The notes under the pieces were generated by a model. That model was not told the origin of the DNA, did not search any database, and saw nothing but the letters and a program-made list of their open reading frames with translations. DNA of 64,000 nucleotides, from the NCBI GenBank assembly GCA_003550325.1, contig QKWP01000696.1:175198-239197 (forward strand), in the 5' to 3' direction. This DNA comes from Gigaspora rosea (taxonomy: Eukaryota; Glomeromycota; Glomeromycetes; Diversisporales; Gigasporaceae). Positions 34,130 to 45,615 of this stretch are shown piece after piece (within the stretch, counting starts at the first letter, position 1; every line of letters starts with the position of its first letter). The position numbers and the translations under genes are program-made.

Positions 34130-36044
34130 AAATGGTGCATTCTTTCAGAAACAGTTGCCATATAAATATTAAAGTTTCTAAAATATATATAGCAGAATAT
34201 ATATTAGAATATTTTATTAAAGTCACATAATAATAATTTTCAATTTTATTGTATAGAACTGACAATTTTAATTAAAATTTTCAAAAAAGTCTATGTTATA
34301 CCGTATTTTCGCAGAATAACACCCATGAGAATTTTGGCCCAAATTAAGCTTAATTTAGATCAAAATTCGAAATTACACCCTTGCGCGTTCTTCTGTGAAA
34401 ATATAGTATAAAAAAATTAACAGACCAACTAAACTAGGTGTAAAAAACACCACTAACAAATGATTCCAGAAACTATTGGTTTCATCATGTACTGAATAAT
34501 CTTTACTTTCTCTCCTTGCCATAACTTGTCACATTTGGCTTTCCATTTGAATAATTTTATGATCAGTAGGTAAATTAATAATATTTAGTTTATTATTTTT
34601 TACAAGACAAGTGTGACAAGGGCGTGAACAACTTGTTCCACTATAAGTCAAACATGATTTGCAATTTTCAGGTCAATCCCCAATAACACAAGCTAACATT
34701 ATATTATATCTTAAGTTATATAAGTTAACTTTTAATGATACTCCAGATTGATATGGCTAGCATAATAGCCTGATAAGTATATTGATACATTTGTGAAAAG
34801 TTGATCTAATTAATTGTAAAATTGTAGTATCTGTCATTCTTCTTTTATTTCTTGTAATATTAGCATAATGCCAACAAGTGCTTTAGTCTCAGCTTTATTT
34901 CATAAACTTGTTGGAATATTGCCCAAACTGATAAATATTGGGTGCCATGAAATTTTTTCTAAGTGATCTAGTATAGTCGTATCTGAGTATAAAATTAAGG
35001 CTAAAACCTTATTTTCAGAAGGAATCTGCTATTGGGCACGACCCTACCATTCACAATTATACAATTCAGAATATACATCCACATAACAAGTTAGTATAAT
35101 TTCTTATATATATATCTCATCTTGTATAGTAATAACTTAAAATTAATGTAATATGTACGATTAATATTAGTAAGACAATTCTATTTTTGTTAAATATTAT
35201 GTAATTGATATATATTATTGGCTAGATCAGTGAGATATATATGTAAAATGTAAATCAAAGATACATATTACAATTCTTAAATAATAAGTATATATTTGCT
35301 TATTGTAGCTATCGCATCCTTTTATAATAATAAATAATGTGACAATTACCAATGAAAAATATTTAACAATAAAATAATTTATATTATTTGCAGCTAATAT
35401 TTAAGAATTGCTTACCCCAATTGATATATAAATTTCTTGATAGTTGAAGACACAGTTTGATGCAATTTCATGACTCTGAAGAATTTCTTTAATTGCTAAA
35501 ATTATTGGGCAGTACTCAATAAATGTACCTGATCCTTTATTTGTACTATAGGTGTTGAAAGAAACTTTGTATAATCTTTCTTTAATGTATTCAAAAACAA
35601 AAGACCGTCCTTTGTTGATCGAGACAGAGCTTTGGTTGAAACCTGCCCATACTTTTTTATAAACTTAAATATTGCATCACCAGCCATGTAAGAAAGCTTA
35701 TGTCAAATTATCTAATTATTTATAGTAACTAAATTTTAATTTAAAATCTAGAGAAAATAATACTTGCTATATTTATAAAATCTCGATATGCTGTACAGTT
35801 CTGCACTATTCACTTCATTATAGTAACTATCATTATATTCACTGTCATTACTCTAAAATACATATTCATCATGATTTTCAAATATATTTCTCTTATTAAA
35901 CTCACAGGGAATTGCCTAGTTAGTAATCTCTTTGTTATTAAATATTAGTTGGAATTCATTATAATTATTAAATCTTGGATCAGGTTCAAATATCAGGCTA
36001 GACTCTTTAGCATTATCTTGGTTACTAATGCCAGCCTATCATTT

Positions 36045-36225
36045 TTACTGCTTATTACTTCTAATTCATCAGAGCTACTGCTTATTACTTCTGATTTATT
36101 AGAACTACTGCTTATTACTTCTAACTTATCAGAACTATGACTTATTGCTTCCAACTTATCAGAACCATGGCTTATTGCCTCTAATTCATTAGAACTACTA
36201 CTAATTACTTCTAATTCGTCTGAAC
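36045..36225 (-). repeat. 33-bp minisatellite coding for 11-residue repeats
   Basis: About six copies of CTGCTTATTACTTCTAATTCATCAGAA-type sequence. On the minus strand it reads SSSDELEVIS/SHSDKLEAIS in frame with little decay, so it looks like an expanded acidic repeat near the N-terminus of the adjoining transposase gene. Confidence 0.75.
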
Positions 36226-36230
36226 TATAA

Positions 36231-36979
36231 AGGGGTATCCAAAAATAATATTATGTACCCCTTCATTAGTGTATAAAATCTGGAAATAAATTTTTGTGCA
36301 CATGTGCACATTGGAAAAATTTTTTTGTGCACACTTTATAAAATTTGTATAAAAATTGTGCACAACCTATATGTTAATTAAGAAAAATCTTTGTGCACAT
36401 GTGCACATCCAATTTAAAAAATTGTGCACACAAAAAAATTGTGCACATGTGCATATTGTGCACATGAATTTTATTCACTGCCCCTTATAGTAGCGCTTGA
36501 CCCCTCCTGTATATAAAAAAATTTTCAAAATCTGTATGTTTATATATATAATTTTACAAAAACTTGAATATATTGTGATACAGTAATCTAATTTGGATGA
36601 TTTAGATACCATTCAATTCGTCTCATTGAGATGAATCCAATGATACCAAAATCATTTAATTTGGACGCTGGAGCAATAGTTATTCACAAAAAACTATTGA
36701 TTTTTAGTCATTTTATAAAAAAATATAATAACCAATAGTATTTAGCCAATACTTTTGATCCAGTAATCCAAATGAAATGAAATTGGTACCATTCGACTCC
36801 TCTTACCAAGATGAATCGAATGGTACCAAAATCATTAAATTTAGACCACCAGATCAGCTTCTAGACTATTTTTTCTAAAAAAATTGCATTATATTTTTTT
36901 GATCCCCCTACTTTTGAGAAAAAACTTTATATTTTGTCAGACACTCCCACTCTTGTATAATGTTATTTCTGGATGCCCT
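36231..36979. mobile_element. TIR element with GTGCAC palindromes
   Basis: The left end AGGGGTATCCAAAAATAATA and the right end, read in reverse as AGGGCATCCAGAAATAACAT, are inverted. The left third contains several TTGTGCACATGTGCAC palindromes (36295-36470). The right part has two copies of a palindrome ATACCATTCAATTCGTCTC ... GAATCCAATGATACCAAAATC (36605-36840). No coding. It starts exactly where the coding minisatellite of the Plavaka relic ends, so it may have truncated that gene. Confidence 0.7.
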
Positions 36980-38206
36980 AAGTGTTTGTATTGGCTTCAT
37001 CTTTATAATAGTTTTTATGTATTTTTTTGTAGTTTTTAAGGCTTGTTAAATGGGCAAATTTTTTTTTATACACATTGCAAGTATCTATAAATATATTTTA
37101 ATCAAATATAGCTTATTATAATATACAAATAAAAAATTTCACTACTATTTAGTAAGCTTTCTTTATCTTTCGCTTCTAGTTTGTCTTCTTATTAACAAGC
37201 CACTTGAAAATTTTTTTAAGTCTTTTTACACTTTTATATAAAATATATTTAACATTTAATCATATAATCGATCTTATGCATCATATCCCTTAATTTAATA
37301 TCCGAAAGCATGATTAAAACTGGGATCGAATATTCTAGTTGGTACATAATAAGATTTATTTGATCATAACAATAGCTAATGATTGATTGAATATTTCAGT
37401 AGATTACACAAATAGGCTCTATATAAATATTTTTTCAAAGTAATTTTTTTGTACTCTTACTTTTATCTTTGCATTATTGCTATTAATCTAAAGTCGGTAT
37501 TAAATATTCTAATTTCAAATACTTGAGGTCTCTTTGGCTTATTATATTGTTTTCTATACAGTTTAAGCCTTATTCTAAATAACTGACTTAAAAAAAAGGA
37601 TCTATTGGTTTTATTATCCCTCCTTAATGAAGCACATATTATTTATTTGCACTTTGCTCTATTCAAATATCTCAAGCTATCTAATTTTTTTGTACTCTTA
37701 CTTTTTATCTTTACATAATCGCTATTAACCTAAAATATGAATTTCAAATACTTGAGGGCTCACTGGCTTATTATATTGCTTTTTGTATAATATTTTACAA
37801 GTTTAAGCCTTATAACTGACTTGAAAAAAGGTATCTATTGGTTTTATTAACCTTTCTTATTTACTTTGTTATTATTTCTTATATCACTTTTACTCGAAGC
37901 CACGTATTATTAATTGTATTTTGCTCCACTCAAACACTTCTAGCTTTATATTTACAAAATAGCATAAAAAATATAAAATAGGGACCTAAACGGTAACACA
38001 ATTAAAGAATTATTTTCTCTTAATCATAAGTACATGATCAATTCACGCATTATTTTTATATATTGCATAACCTTATTTTGCATGTCCTTGTTTAATTTTG
38101 CATAATCAATATTTAAATAAATCCACAATATTTATAAAAATTTTCTTCTCTTTATAATATGCCTTCTAAAAATCGAAAACAGAAACTTGGCCGTTAACAA
38201 AATGAA
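36980..38206. repeat. AT-rich DNA with a ~245-bp tandem duplication
   Basis: 37437-37680 and 37681-37945 are diverged copies sharing TTTTTTTGTACTCTTACTTT, CAAATACTTGAGG, GGCTTATTATATTG and ATCTATTGGTTTTATTA. No function is apparent. The rest of the stretch shows nothing recognisable. Confidence 0.6.
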
Positions 38207-38214
38207 GTTGCCAA

Positions 38215-40431
38215 TAGAGCTCTGACTGATCTGAACTGAGGCCAGACTTTAGGCAAGTCCGAGTCCGCTTCGAATTTCGAACCGGACTTGGACTCAAACT
38301 ATTTTACAACTCAGTCCGGTCTGAGTCTGAATATCAAACTTTTGGCTTGGTTCGAGTCTGGTTTGAGTTCGGTTTGAAAGTTCCAAAAGTCTGATACCCA
38401 ATCCAATGTATATAAGATAGTATTGATGCTGTGAACAAAATTATGTTATCCATACCAGGAATGTAAGTTTATGGTTTTACTAGTATCTACATCGAAGACA
38501 AAATCTTTAAGCTAATTGGTGTACACTTTTTCTCATAATTATTACCTGTTTTATGTAACATAAAATTTCTAATTTTAGAGGGTTAAAGCGAAATGAAATT
38601 TAGTTAAAAGGTTTATATATTTATATATCAAGAATGCAGTAGTTTATGCAGCATGTAGATTATGTATTAACTTCCACTCCAATCCAACAATTCATGTTCT
38701 TCTTTAGTAATTGATAATCTGATGTCATTTGTAATACTTTATTATTATATCAATAGCTTGCTATTTAAAGTAAAATTAGGCCTAAATTTTTATTAAAAAA
38801 CAGTCAGCTGATTTACCAAATTTGGATATCGATTCCGGAAAGTTCTACAGAAAATCTTTGAGTGATGATTAGTTCATAATCACACTTTTTGGCAGAGGTT
38901 TCATAACCATTTGTACTACTTGGTCTCAGCTTGTAGCTATATATGAGAAAAGTAGAGAGCTTGTAGTTATATAATTCATATTTAATCCCTTATAATCCCT
39001 CCTTTCCAACAAAATAGATGAGACTTGAAAAATTCTTTAATATTTTACTTATTTAATGAGGTTAGTTTAATTTTTAACTTTTTTTTTCTTTTTTTTTTAG
39101 CTTAGCAAACAAGATGTTTTTGCAATATTATGTTTATTCAAACTCATACTTACGGCCATTGCATGTTGTGGTTTGACGTTGTTATTTCTGTTAAATTTAC
39201 TTGGACTTCTTAAAAGTTAATTTACAAAGAGATTCGACAGTAGAATTTTTTTTTAAAGACTTTTTCTAATTTTAGTTTACCTTTTTTTTATTTTCTAGAT
39301 ACCAGAATTAAGAAATAAAACATAATATAGGATGGGACACATTTACTATTATATAATTGAATAAATTTTATTTAATTCAATCAAATGTTGTTTAGAACTT
39401 TAGTAAAATAGTAAATTAGATTTTTGGTATTATTTTGGGTTTTATCAATTATAATTGAATAATTTTTATACTATTCGACTCGTCACGTTAAGACGAACAA
39501 ATGATATAAAAATTATTTGATTCTAGTCAATAGTTGGTGTAATATCTTCGTATTTTAGAATTTGTAAAGAATGATTTTATTAGAATTTATTGTTAAATAA
39601 ACTAACTTTATTATATTAATAAAATTGTTCTTGGTCCATTCAACTTTTTTGATGCACTATATTGATTTTTGAAAAATCCTTTTGGTTAGAATAATGATTT
39701 TCATTTATTCACAATTACAATATACCAGTATGATAGTAGTATGATCACATGAAATGTATAAAAGATGGTTTAATTAATGTTTTTGGGCATGGCTTATACT
39801 AATTTTTGCAGAATCTTTTTTTTAGTAGAAGTAATGGTTTTTATTTATTTATTTTTGGAAGGAGTCAATATACTGTACCGTTATAAGTCGATTATGCAAT
39901 ATGATGCAAACACGACATTATTGATTATAAAATTTGAAAATTGTGCATCAAATTTATAGTTCGTCTATTAAATGTTTTAATTGGTTACTTGCATATTACG
40001 ACATTTTAGATCATTCAAAATTTATAATAGTAGTTACTACGATATTCTAATCGTGTTAAACAGGGTTTTTTTGTGACAAAGTAAAAATTGTGATAAAATC
40101 GCGTAAAACAGGGGTTTTTTTTAAGTTTTTTCACACATTTTGTGGAATATATATTTATGATTCATGGTTACTTATAGATCAAGTGGGCTTAAAAGATTTT
40201 GAACTCCATTTTTTTTATTTTTTTTTTTAGAATTGATAGCTAATCTCGGACCCAGACAGGTTCACAAACTTTGAACTGGACCTGAGCTGAACTTATACTC
40301 ATGTTTGAGTCTGGTTTGGGTTTGGTACTTTAGGTTGGATTTAAGTCCGGGTTCAAAATTTGCAAAATTTATAGTTTGAGTCTGGGTTCAGCTAGTCCTG
40401 AACCAGACTTGAACCAGACTCCAGAGCCCTA
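38215..40431. mobile_element. hAT-type element with GTCCGG-rich ends
   Basis: The ends TAGAGCTCTGACTGATCTGA and (inverted) TAGGGCTCTGGAGTCTGGTT are followed inward on both sides by repeated GAGTCTGGTTTGAGTTCGG-like words (38225-38395 and 40240-40430). The flanks GTTGCCAA (38207-38214) and GTTGCTAT (40432-40439) are a decayed 8-bp duplication. AGGGCTCTGG ends are common in hAT. No transposase is recognised in the interior. A 60-codon frame at 39777-39959 is not convincing. Confidence 0.7.
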
Positions 40432-40662
40432 GTTGCTATGGTAATTAATAATTTTTAAACTTTGAATATTATTAAAAAATTTTTAAAAAACTTTTTTTTT
40501 AGCCGTTAGAAGCATTAAGATCTGGCCTGATTTCCAATACAAAAAAACTATGAACTACTAATGAATCCATTACTTAGCCTCCTAAAAGCACGAATACAAG
40601 ATTATATAAATTTTAATTTTAATTAAAGTTTTAATAAATTTTAAATAAAAATTATTTATATT

Positions 40663-40918
40663 ATATGGGCAGTCAAAAGTAGAAACTAAGGAAATAGTTT
40701 TTAGTAAGTTGTTTTAAAACATTAATTTAAAATATCTTGACAACTATTAAACCAAATCTAATAAATTTTTTTTATTTTAGTTCTATAACTATATAAAATT
40801 AAAATAAAAAAAAATTTATCAAGTTTGGTTTAATAGTTGTTGAGATATTTTAATTTAAAGTCTAAAAAAAATTTACTTAGAAACAATTTCCTTGGTTTCA
40901 CTTTTAACTGCTCATATA
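40663..40918. mobile_element. Near-complete palindrome (foldback MITE)
   Basis: TATATGGGCAGTCAAAAGTA at the left returns in inverted form at the right (GAGCAGTTAAAAGTGAAAC read in reverse). The inner part (ACCAAATCTAATAAATTTTT / AAATTTATCAAGTTTGGTT) is the same theme as the hairpin of the satellite at 27.5-30 kb. Confidence 0.75.
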
Positions 40919-41143
40919 TATGTTTATATATTCATATATTTATATAAATGTTATAGATATATAAGTCTACATTGGGTTTGTAGATTTATATAGAATTTTT
41001 AAATATAATTTATATAAAAATTATACATAAGTTTACATAAAAATAATTTGCTGATATAGTATTTGTACAAAGTTTCATATATAATTTACTTAAAAATTTT
41101 GTACTTAAAAATTTTGTACATAAATTTTAAATAAAACAATATA

Positions 41144-44004
41144 CAGTTATACCTCTATATAATCATCTTTTTAGCTAGCATTTTTGGTAATTATATAGAG
41201 GTATGATTAAATAGAATTACCTCTTTATAATTATACAATATAAAAAATATATTTAGAAACTCTTCCTGTTAATCACTTGTACAAAATTCCGAACAAAAGA
41301 AAAACAAAAAATTTTTGTAGTAAAAGATGAAGCAGCTATTAGTACTGGTTTTTATAAAGGTCAACTTTTCTTTCCATATTTTAAACTCCTTTATATATTT
41401 GGTATACAAGCCAGAAGCGTTGGTTTTGCAAAATAACTGGCAGTTGGGTGCCCTTGGTACAAGAAATTCTAGTAGAAGTTTTTTTTCGTCGACTAATGTC
41501 TATAGCTTGGCTAGGCGGTAAACTAAGAAAAATATGTTTTTCATTACTCTCTTTAAAGTTTTTGGTTACAAGAACATATTCGACCATATATCTACTATTA
41601 TATTCTTGCTTAAAGTTGTTTTTCTGGAATTTTTAACGAAAACTAGAAAATCTGGCATACTCTTCCAAAGATTGGTATTGTTGTTCTATTCTAATTGGGA
41701 AGAAGATATGCAAGTGGTCAAACATGTATGGATGCATAATGGAGCATGATGCAGTGGAGTAGGCAGATCTGCAGATTAAATTTCAGAAGGTTTCTTTTTT
41801 TGCTTTTTATGTACATATAATACTTAGGCGAGGCGATTCTTTGCGCAGTATTATATATAGTAATTTTTAAAATAGTATATATCAGTTTCATTCTTTTTCT
41901 TTGTGTTTTTTTTCTTTTTCTTCCCCAGGTCAGGATTGGCCTCTTTTCTTATGTTTTTTCTTTTATATATCAGTTTTTCATCTTTTTTTGTTTTTTGTTT
42001 TCTTGGTAGTTCATTGTTACTTTCCATCTATTTAATTTTGCCCTATATGAAGAAGAAAAATTGTAAGGAAAGGGGCCAATCCTGACAAAGCTAGCCAAGC
42101 TTGTTAATAATGATTTGAAAGTGTCCTATGCGTTAGGAGACCAAAAATTTGAAACTAATATTAACTGTGACAAATCATGTTTAGGTACTTCGGTAACTAG
42201 ACAAGTCTTTATTGTGCTAGAGGGAGAATTAAATTACAAGTAGTAGTTTAAAATCTCAGAGTAGTATACTCGCATCCCATATAATTAAGGCAGGATTGCC
42301 CCATTAGTAAAAATTAAAATAAAAAAATAAAAAATATATTTAATGTAATTTTAAAGAGGTAATATATATGTTCAAAAATAAGACTTTTAGATAAAAGATA
42401 TTTTTTATTAATTACAAGTAGAAAAAAACTCTTTCTGATGATCTCTTGGACCAAATTTTCTGACGAAAGAAAAACAAAAAGTTTTTTGTTGGAGCATTAA
42501 TAGTAGTCGCAGGACCTACAGTTTTTACAAAGATTAACTTTCTCTATCTAGTAGGACTCTTTTGATATATTCAGCATGCAAGCCAAAAGCATTTTAGTAC
42601 AAGATAACTAGCAAAAGGTGGTGCCCTTGTATGGAAAAATTTGGTGGAGTCATCATTTCTACTTTGTTGACGAAGTAACCTGTGAAAATATAATGGAAAA
42701 CAACAAAAAAATGAGTATTTCGATAGCACTCTCATTTAAATTTCTTACAAGTGATTCCTTTGTATTATTTTTCTCGTCTTTTTGTTGTGTTTCCAAAATT
42801 TTTGACAAAAGTGGCGATTTGGTTTACCTCCTTCAAACGATCAGCAGTGTTACTTTTCTAAATTTGGACAGACTCAGTAGAATGCAACCACGTGACGTGT
42901 TTGTTTACTAATACAGTTTCGGTACTACTCTACTTGATATAACTCAGTCAAATGGTTTAGGAATATCCGAGGTTCGTCATATAGTCGAAAAAAGGCATTA
43001 GTTAAAGCGTCGCTTTATAGTAGAAATATACAATAGTTGCAGTTGTTATATAATTTTTATTTAACCTACCATGTATTATAATAGTGTATTTCTTTTATTT
43101 TTTTTATTGGTTTTTGTTTCTTTTTTTGTTAGACTAGCCTTCGTGCTATACTATGTGGTTTTTTCTCTTTTTTGTTTTCTTCTTCCATTTTTCGTTTTTG
43201 TTCTTTTTTCTTTTTGTATTTTTGTTTTCTTGGCTTTGACCTTTTTTTTATTTATCACCTCTTCTTATTTGTCCTTAGTAAATTTCTTGTTAGTTAAAGG
43301 AATATGAAGGAGAGAAGAAGTCATTTTGGTGTAGCACTTAGGCTAGTTTAACATAGCCTCTAGTTTTTAGATTAGTCTTTAAATTAGTGCAGCAGGTTGT
43401 GCTTGGGCACCGTTAAGGTAGCTGGGTAATGTTATATTTGCAAATTAGAAATAAACAAATGTATTAATGTAGCAATATACTTAGTATCTTAATAAAATAC
43501 TGGAGAAACTGCCTAAGTGAAAAAAAAACTAATTACAAATAGTCTCTACAGTAAAGTCAAATTTTATTATATAAATTAATTATAAGCTCTTAAGTTATAA
43601 AAATTTTAAGATATATGTATTTTGATTTCTCAAATAAGTTTATTTAAGCAATATTAATTAATTTATATAGTAGACTTTGGTCTTTATTATATAGCAAATA
43701 TTGTTAATCTCAGATATTTTTAAGATTTTGACCAAAAAAAAGGGCCAGACATATATGGTATACATTTGCATTTTTTAACTATCCAATCACAATTATATAT
43801 TTATAATCAATAAAATAATTGTGATTATAAAGAGTTAATTTTTCAATAATTGATTTAAAAAATCTTTAATAAAATATGATAGTGATTATACTGTTTTTGT
43901 AATTATATAAAGGTATTTTTAAAATTAAAAAAATGACTGTACATAATCTTGTAACTATATAGAGTTTGTAACTAAATAGAGGTAATTGTATAGAAGTATA
44001 ACTG
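41144..44004. mobile_element. Mariner-type ends enclosing 2.9 kb with internal duplication
   Basis: The left end CAGTTATACCTCTATATAAT and the right end, read in reverse as CAGTTATACTTCTATACAAT, are both on TA, a typical Tc1/mariner terminus. Further ATATAGAGGTA words lie near both ends. The interior has two diverged copies of one segment (about 41280-41520 and 42430-42670; both contain GAAAGAAAAACAAAAA then ACAAGCCAGAAGCGTTGG-like and GGGTGCCCTTG-like words). I recognise no transposase in any frame. It could be a decayed autonomous copy or two elements sharing outer ends. A fragment of MITE family A lies at 43550-43755. Confidence 0.55.
41929..42086. mobile_element. Small TIR element (158 bp)
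   Basis: GTCAGGATTGGCCTCTTTTC on the left and GGAAAGGGGCCAATCCTGAC on the right are nearly perfect inverted copies around an AT-rich spacer. It is nested in the 41144-44004 element. Confidence 0.65.
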
Positions 44005-44257
44005 TACTTGTAAATGTAAAAGTCTTAAGAAAATAAATACTAGTTTTGGCTAAAATAAACTGAACTAGCAAATTTGAAGTACAAATTACTAAATTTGATC
44101 ATATAATATTTTAAATAATATTCACTATTGATAATAATGATATAACCAAATCTAGGATAAACAAAAATATTAAGCATTGCAAAAACATAAAATAAACAAA
44201 ACACAAGCTTTATTTGATAATACAACTGCAAAAAAAATTTACAACATTATCTAACTA

Positions 44258-44573
44258 CCATATATTCCTGAAAATAAGCAACTTTTTTGGCCAAAAAATT
44301 ACATGAAAAAAACGAGGGGTTGCTTATTTTCGAAATATTGAGTTTTTTGACAAAATTGAAAAACGTACTAATAAAAAGTTGCCCAAATGACACCAAATTT
44401 TTACTATAAGTGTATTTTTATGCGCTGAACAACTTTACTTAATTGACTTTTTGAAGTTTACTTAGTAAAAAAAGTTTTATATGTAGCAACTGCTAACGCC
44501 TTTTTTGAGATTTTTGAAAAAAAACAGGGGAGTTGCTTATTTTAGGTGGTTGCTTATTTTTGGGAATATATGG
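44258..44573. mobile_element. TA-flanked MITE family A, copy 3
   Basis: 316 bp, with TA on both sides. The ends CCATATATTCCTGAAAATAA and (inverted) CCATATATTCCCAAAAATAA are the best preserved of the family. The interior is collinear with 28267-28576. Confidence 0.87.
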
Positions 44574-44960
44574 TAATCCAATTTATATAGTAATTATATT
44601 ACACTCTAAAGTTTTATACCTTTATATAATATCTGATTATAAGCAAAATTTTGTTACTTCAAATATAATATACAATCCTAATATAAATTACCTTCATTAG
44701 AACACTTAGAATTACTTAATTAATTCTGTAATTAATGAAAGTAACCTATTTGGTATCTAAATATTAGTTTTTTTGTTATATTATATTATTAATAAATAAT
44801 GAGTAGATAAGAGCAATTAAATACAACAATACTTTATATAGTATATGACATATAGTATAAGAAAATATAAAGTTTCAAAATTAAAACTAGAGAATCTTAA
44901 TTTATTGTTCTAATTTATATTCCATTAAATAAAAATTAATATTTGATTAACTAATATAAA

Positions 44961-45615
44961 TTAATTGATAATCCGCCTGTCAAGTAAAGAATGGCAAAAT
45001 GTGGCATTCTTCCATCTTAAATTTTTTCATACTAAGTTAACGATACATGTCCACTAATTGAAAGTTATAGAGCTCGTCGAGGCGCATCTAACGGTAGTTA
45101 GATCATCCAAATCGGCCCAGTGGATGACGAGATATCGTCGAAAAATGACTGGCCGACTATATAAAATCCCGTGACAGAAATTACATATGAAAATCACATG
45201 ATCCGAAATGCGGCGTGCGCCCATCTAAAACTTTTTTTCTTACTATGCTAATGAAACATGTCGATTAATTGAAAGTTGTAGAGCTCGTCAAGACGCATCT
45301 AATGGTGGTTAGATTATCCAAATCGGCATAGTGGATGGTAATATATCGTCGAAAAACGATTGGCCGACTATATAAAATCTCTATGTAAACAATATAAGTT
45401 TACATAGAGATTTTATATAGTCGGCCAATCGTTTTTCGACGATATCTCGCCATCCACTGGGCCGATTTGGATGATCTAAACACCGTTAAGTGCGCTTCGA
45501 CGAGCTCTACAACTTTCAATTAGTGGATATGTATCGTTAACTTAGTATGAAAAAAATTTAGATTGAAATCGCCACATTTCGCCATTCTTTACTTGACAGG
45601 CGTATTATCAATTAA
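44961..45615. mobile_element. Foldback element with duplicated left arm
   Basis: The outer ends ATTGATAATCCGCCTGTCAA and (inverted) ATTGATAATACGCCTGTCAA carry on as arms of about 210 bp. The left arm is present twice in direct orientation (44965-45182 and 45183-45384), the right arm once in inverted orientation (45392-45612). At the centre CTCTATGTAAAC-AATATAA-GTTTACATAGAG is a perfect hairpin that runs on through GGCCGACTATATAAAATCTC. The flanks TAATATAAATTA and TAATATAATTAG look like a decayed target duplication. Confidence 0.8.

Larger units (their letters stand above)
31769..36230 (-). mobile_element. Decayed Plavaka-type DNA transposon gene
   Basis: Read right to left, conserved Plavaka transposase segments appear in order. 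They are an acidic N-terminus with 11-residue repeats (36225-36045), GDAIFKFIKKYGQ...KALSRSTKDGLLFLN (35687-35505) and AIKEILQSHEIASNCVFNYQ (to about 35415). Next come LYSDTTILDHLEKISWHPIF and ISLGNIP (about 35.0-34.9 kb), and the Cys-rich insert CKSCLTYSGTSCSRPCHTCL (about 34.65-34.5 kb). Then follow SERMHHLDMELF...TQDLLK (broken by a SINE; 33107-32844), KFYHWVHHTFETIKEYGNMN ... ALYRISNKCN (about 32.5-32.35 kb) and a Ser/Asp-rich last segment (32017-31769). Several GT-AG introns are implied. Many in-frame stops (for example TGA where the motif expects Trp in GDxPENC) make it a pseudogene. Family assignment rests on motif order recalled from fungal Plavaka proteins. Confidence 0.82.

Noticed and set aside
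42618-43307. Hydrophobic plus-strand frames of 78-97 codons (possible membrane proteins)
   Set aside because: Phe/Leu-rich translations of T-rich repeat DNA inside a mariner-ended element. No paralogue and no start context.
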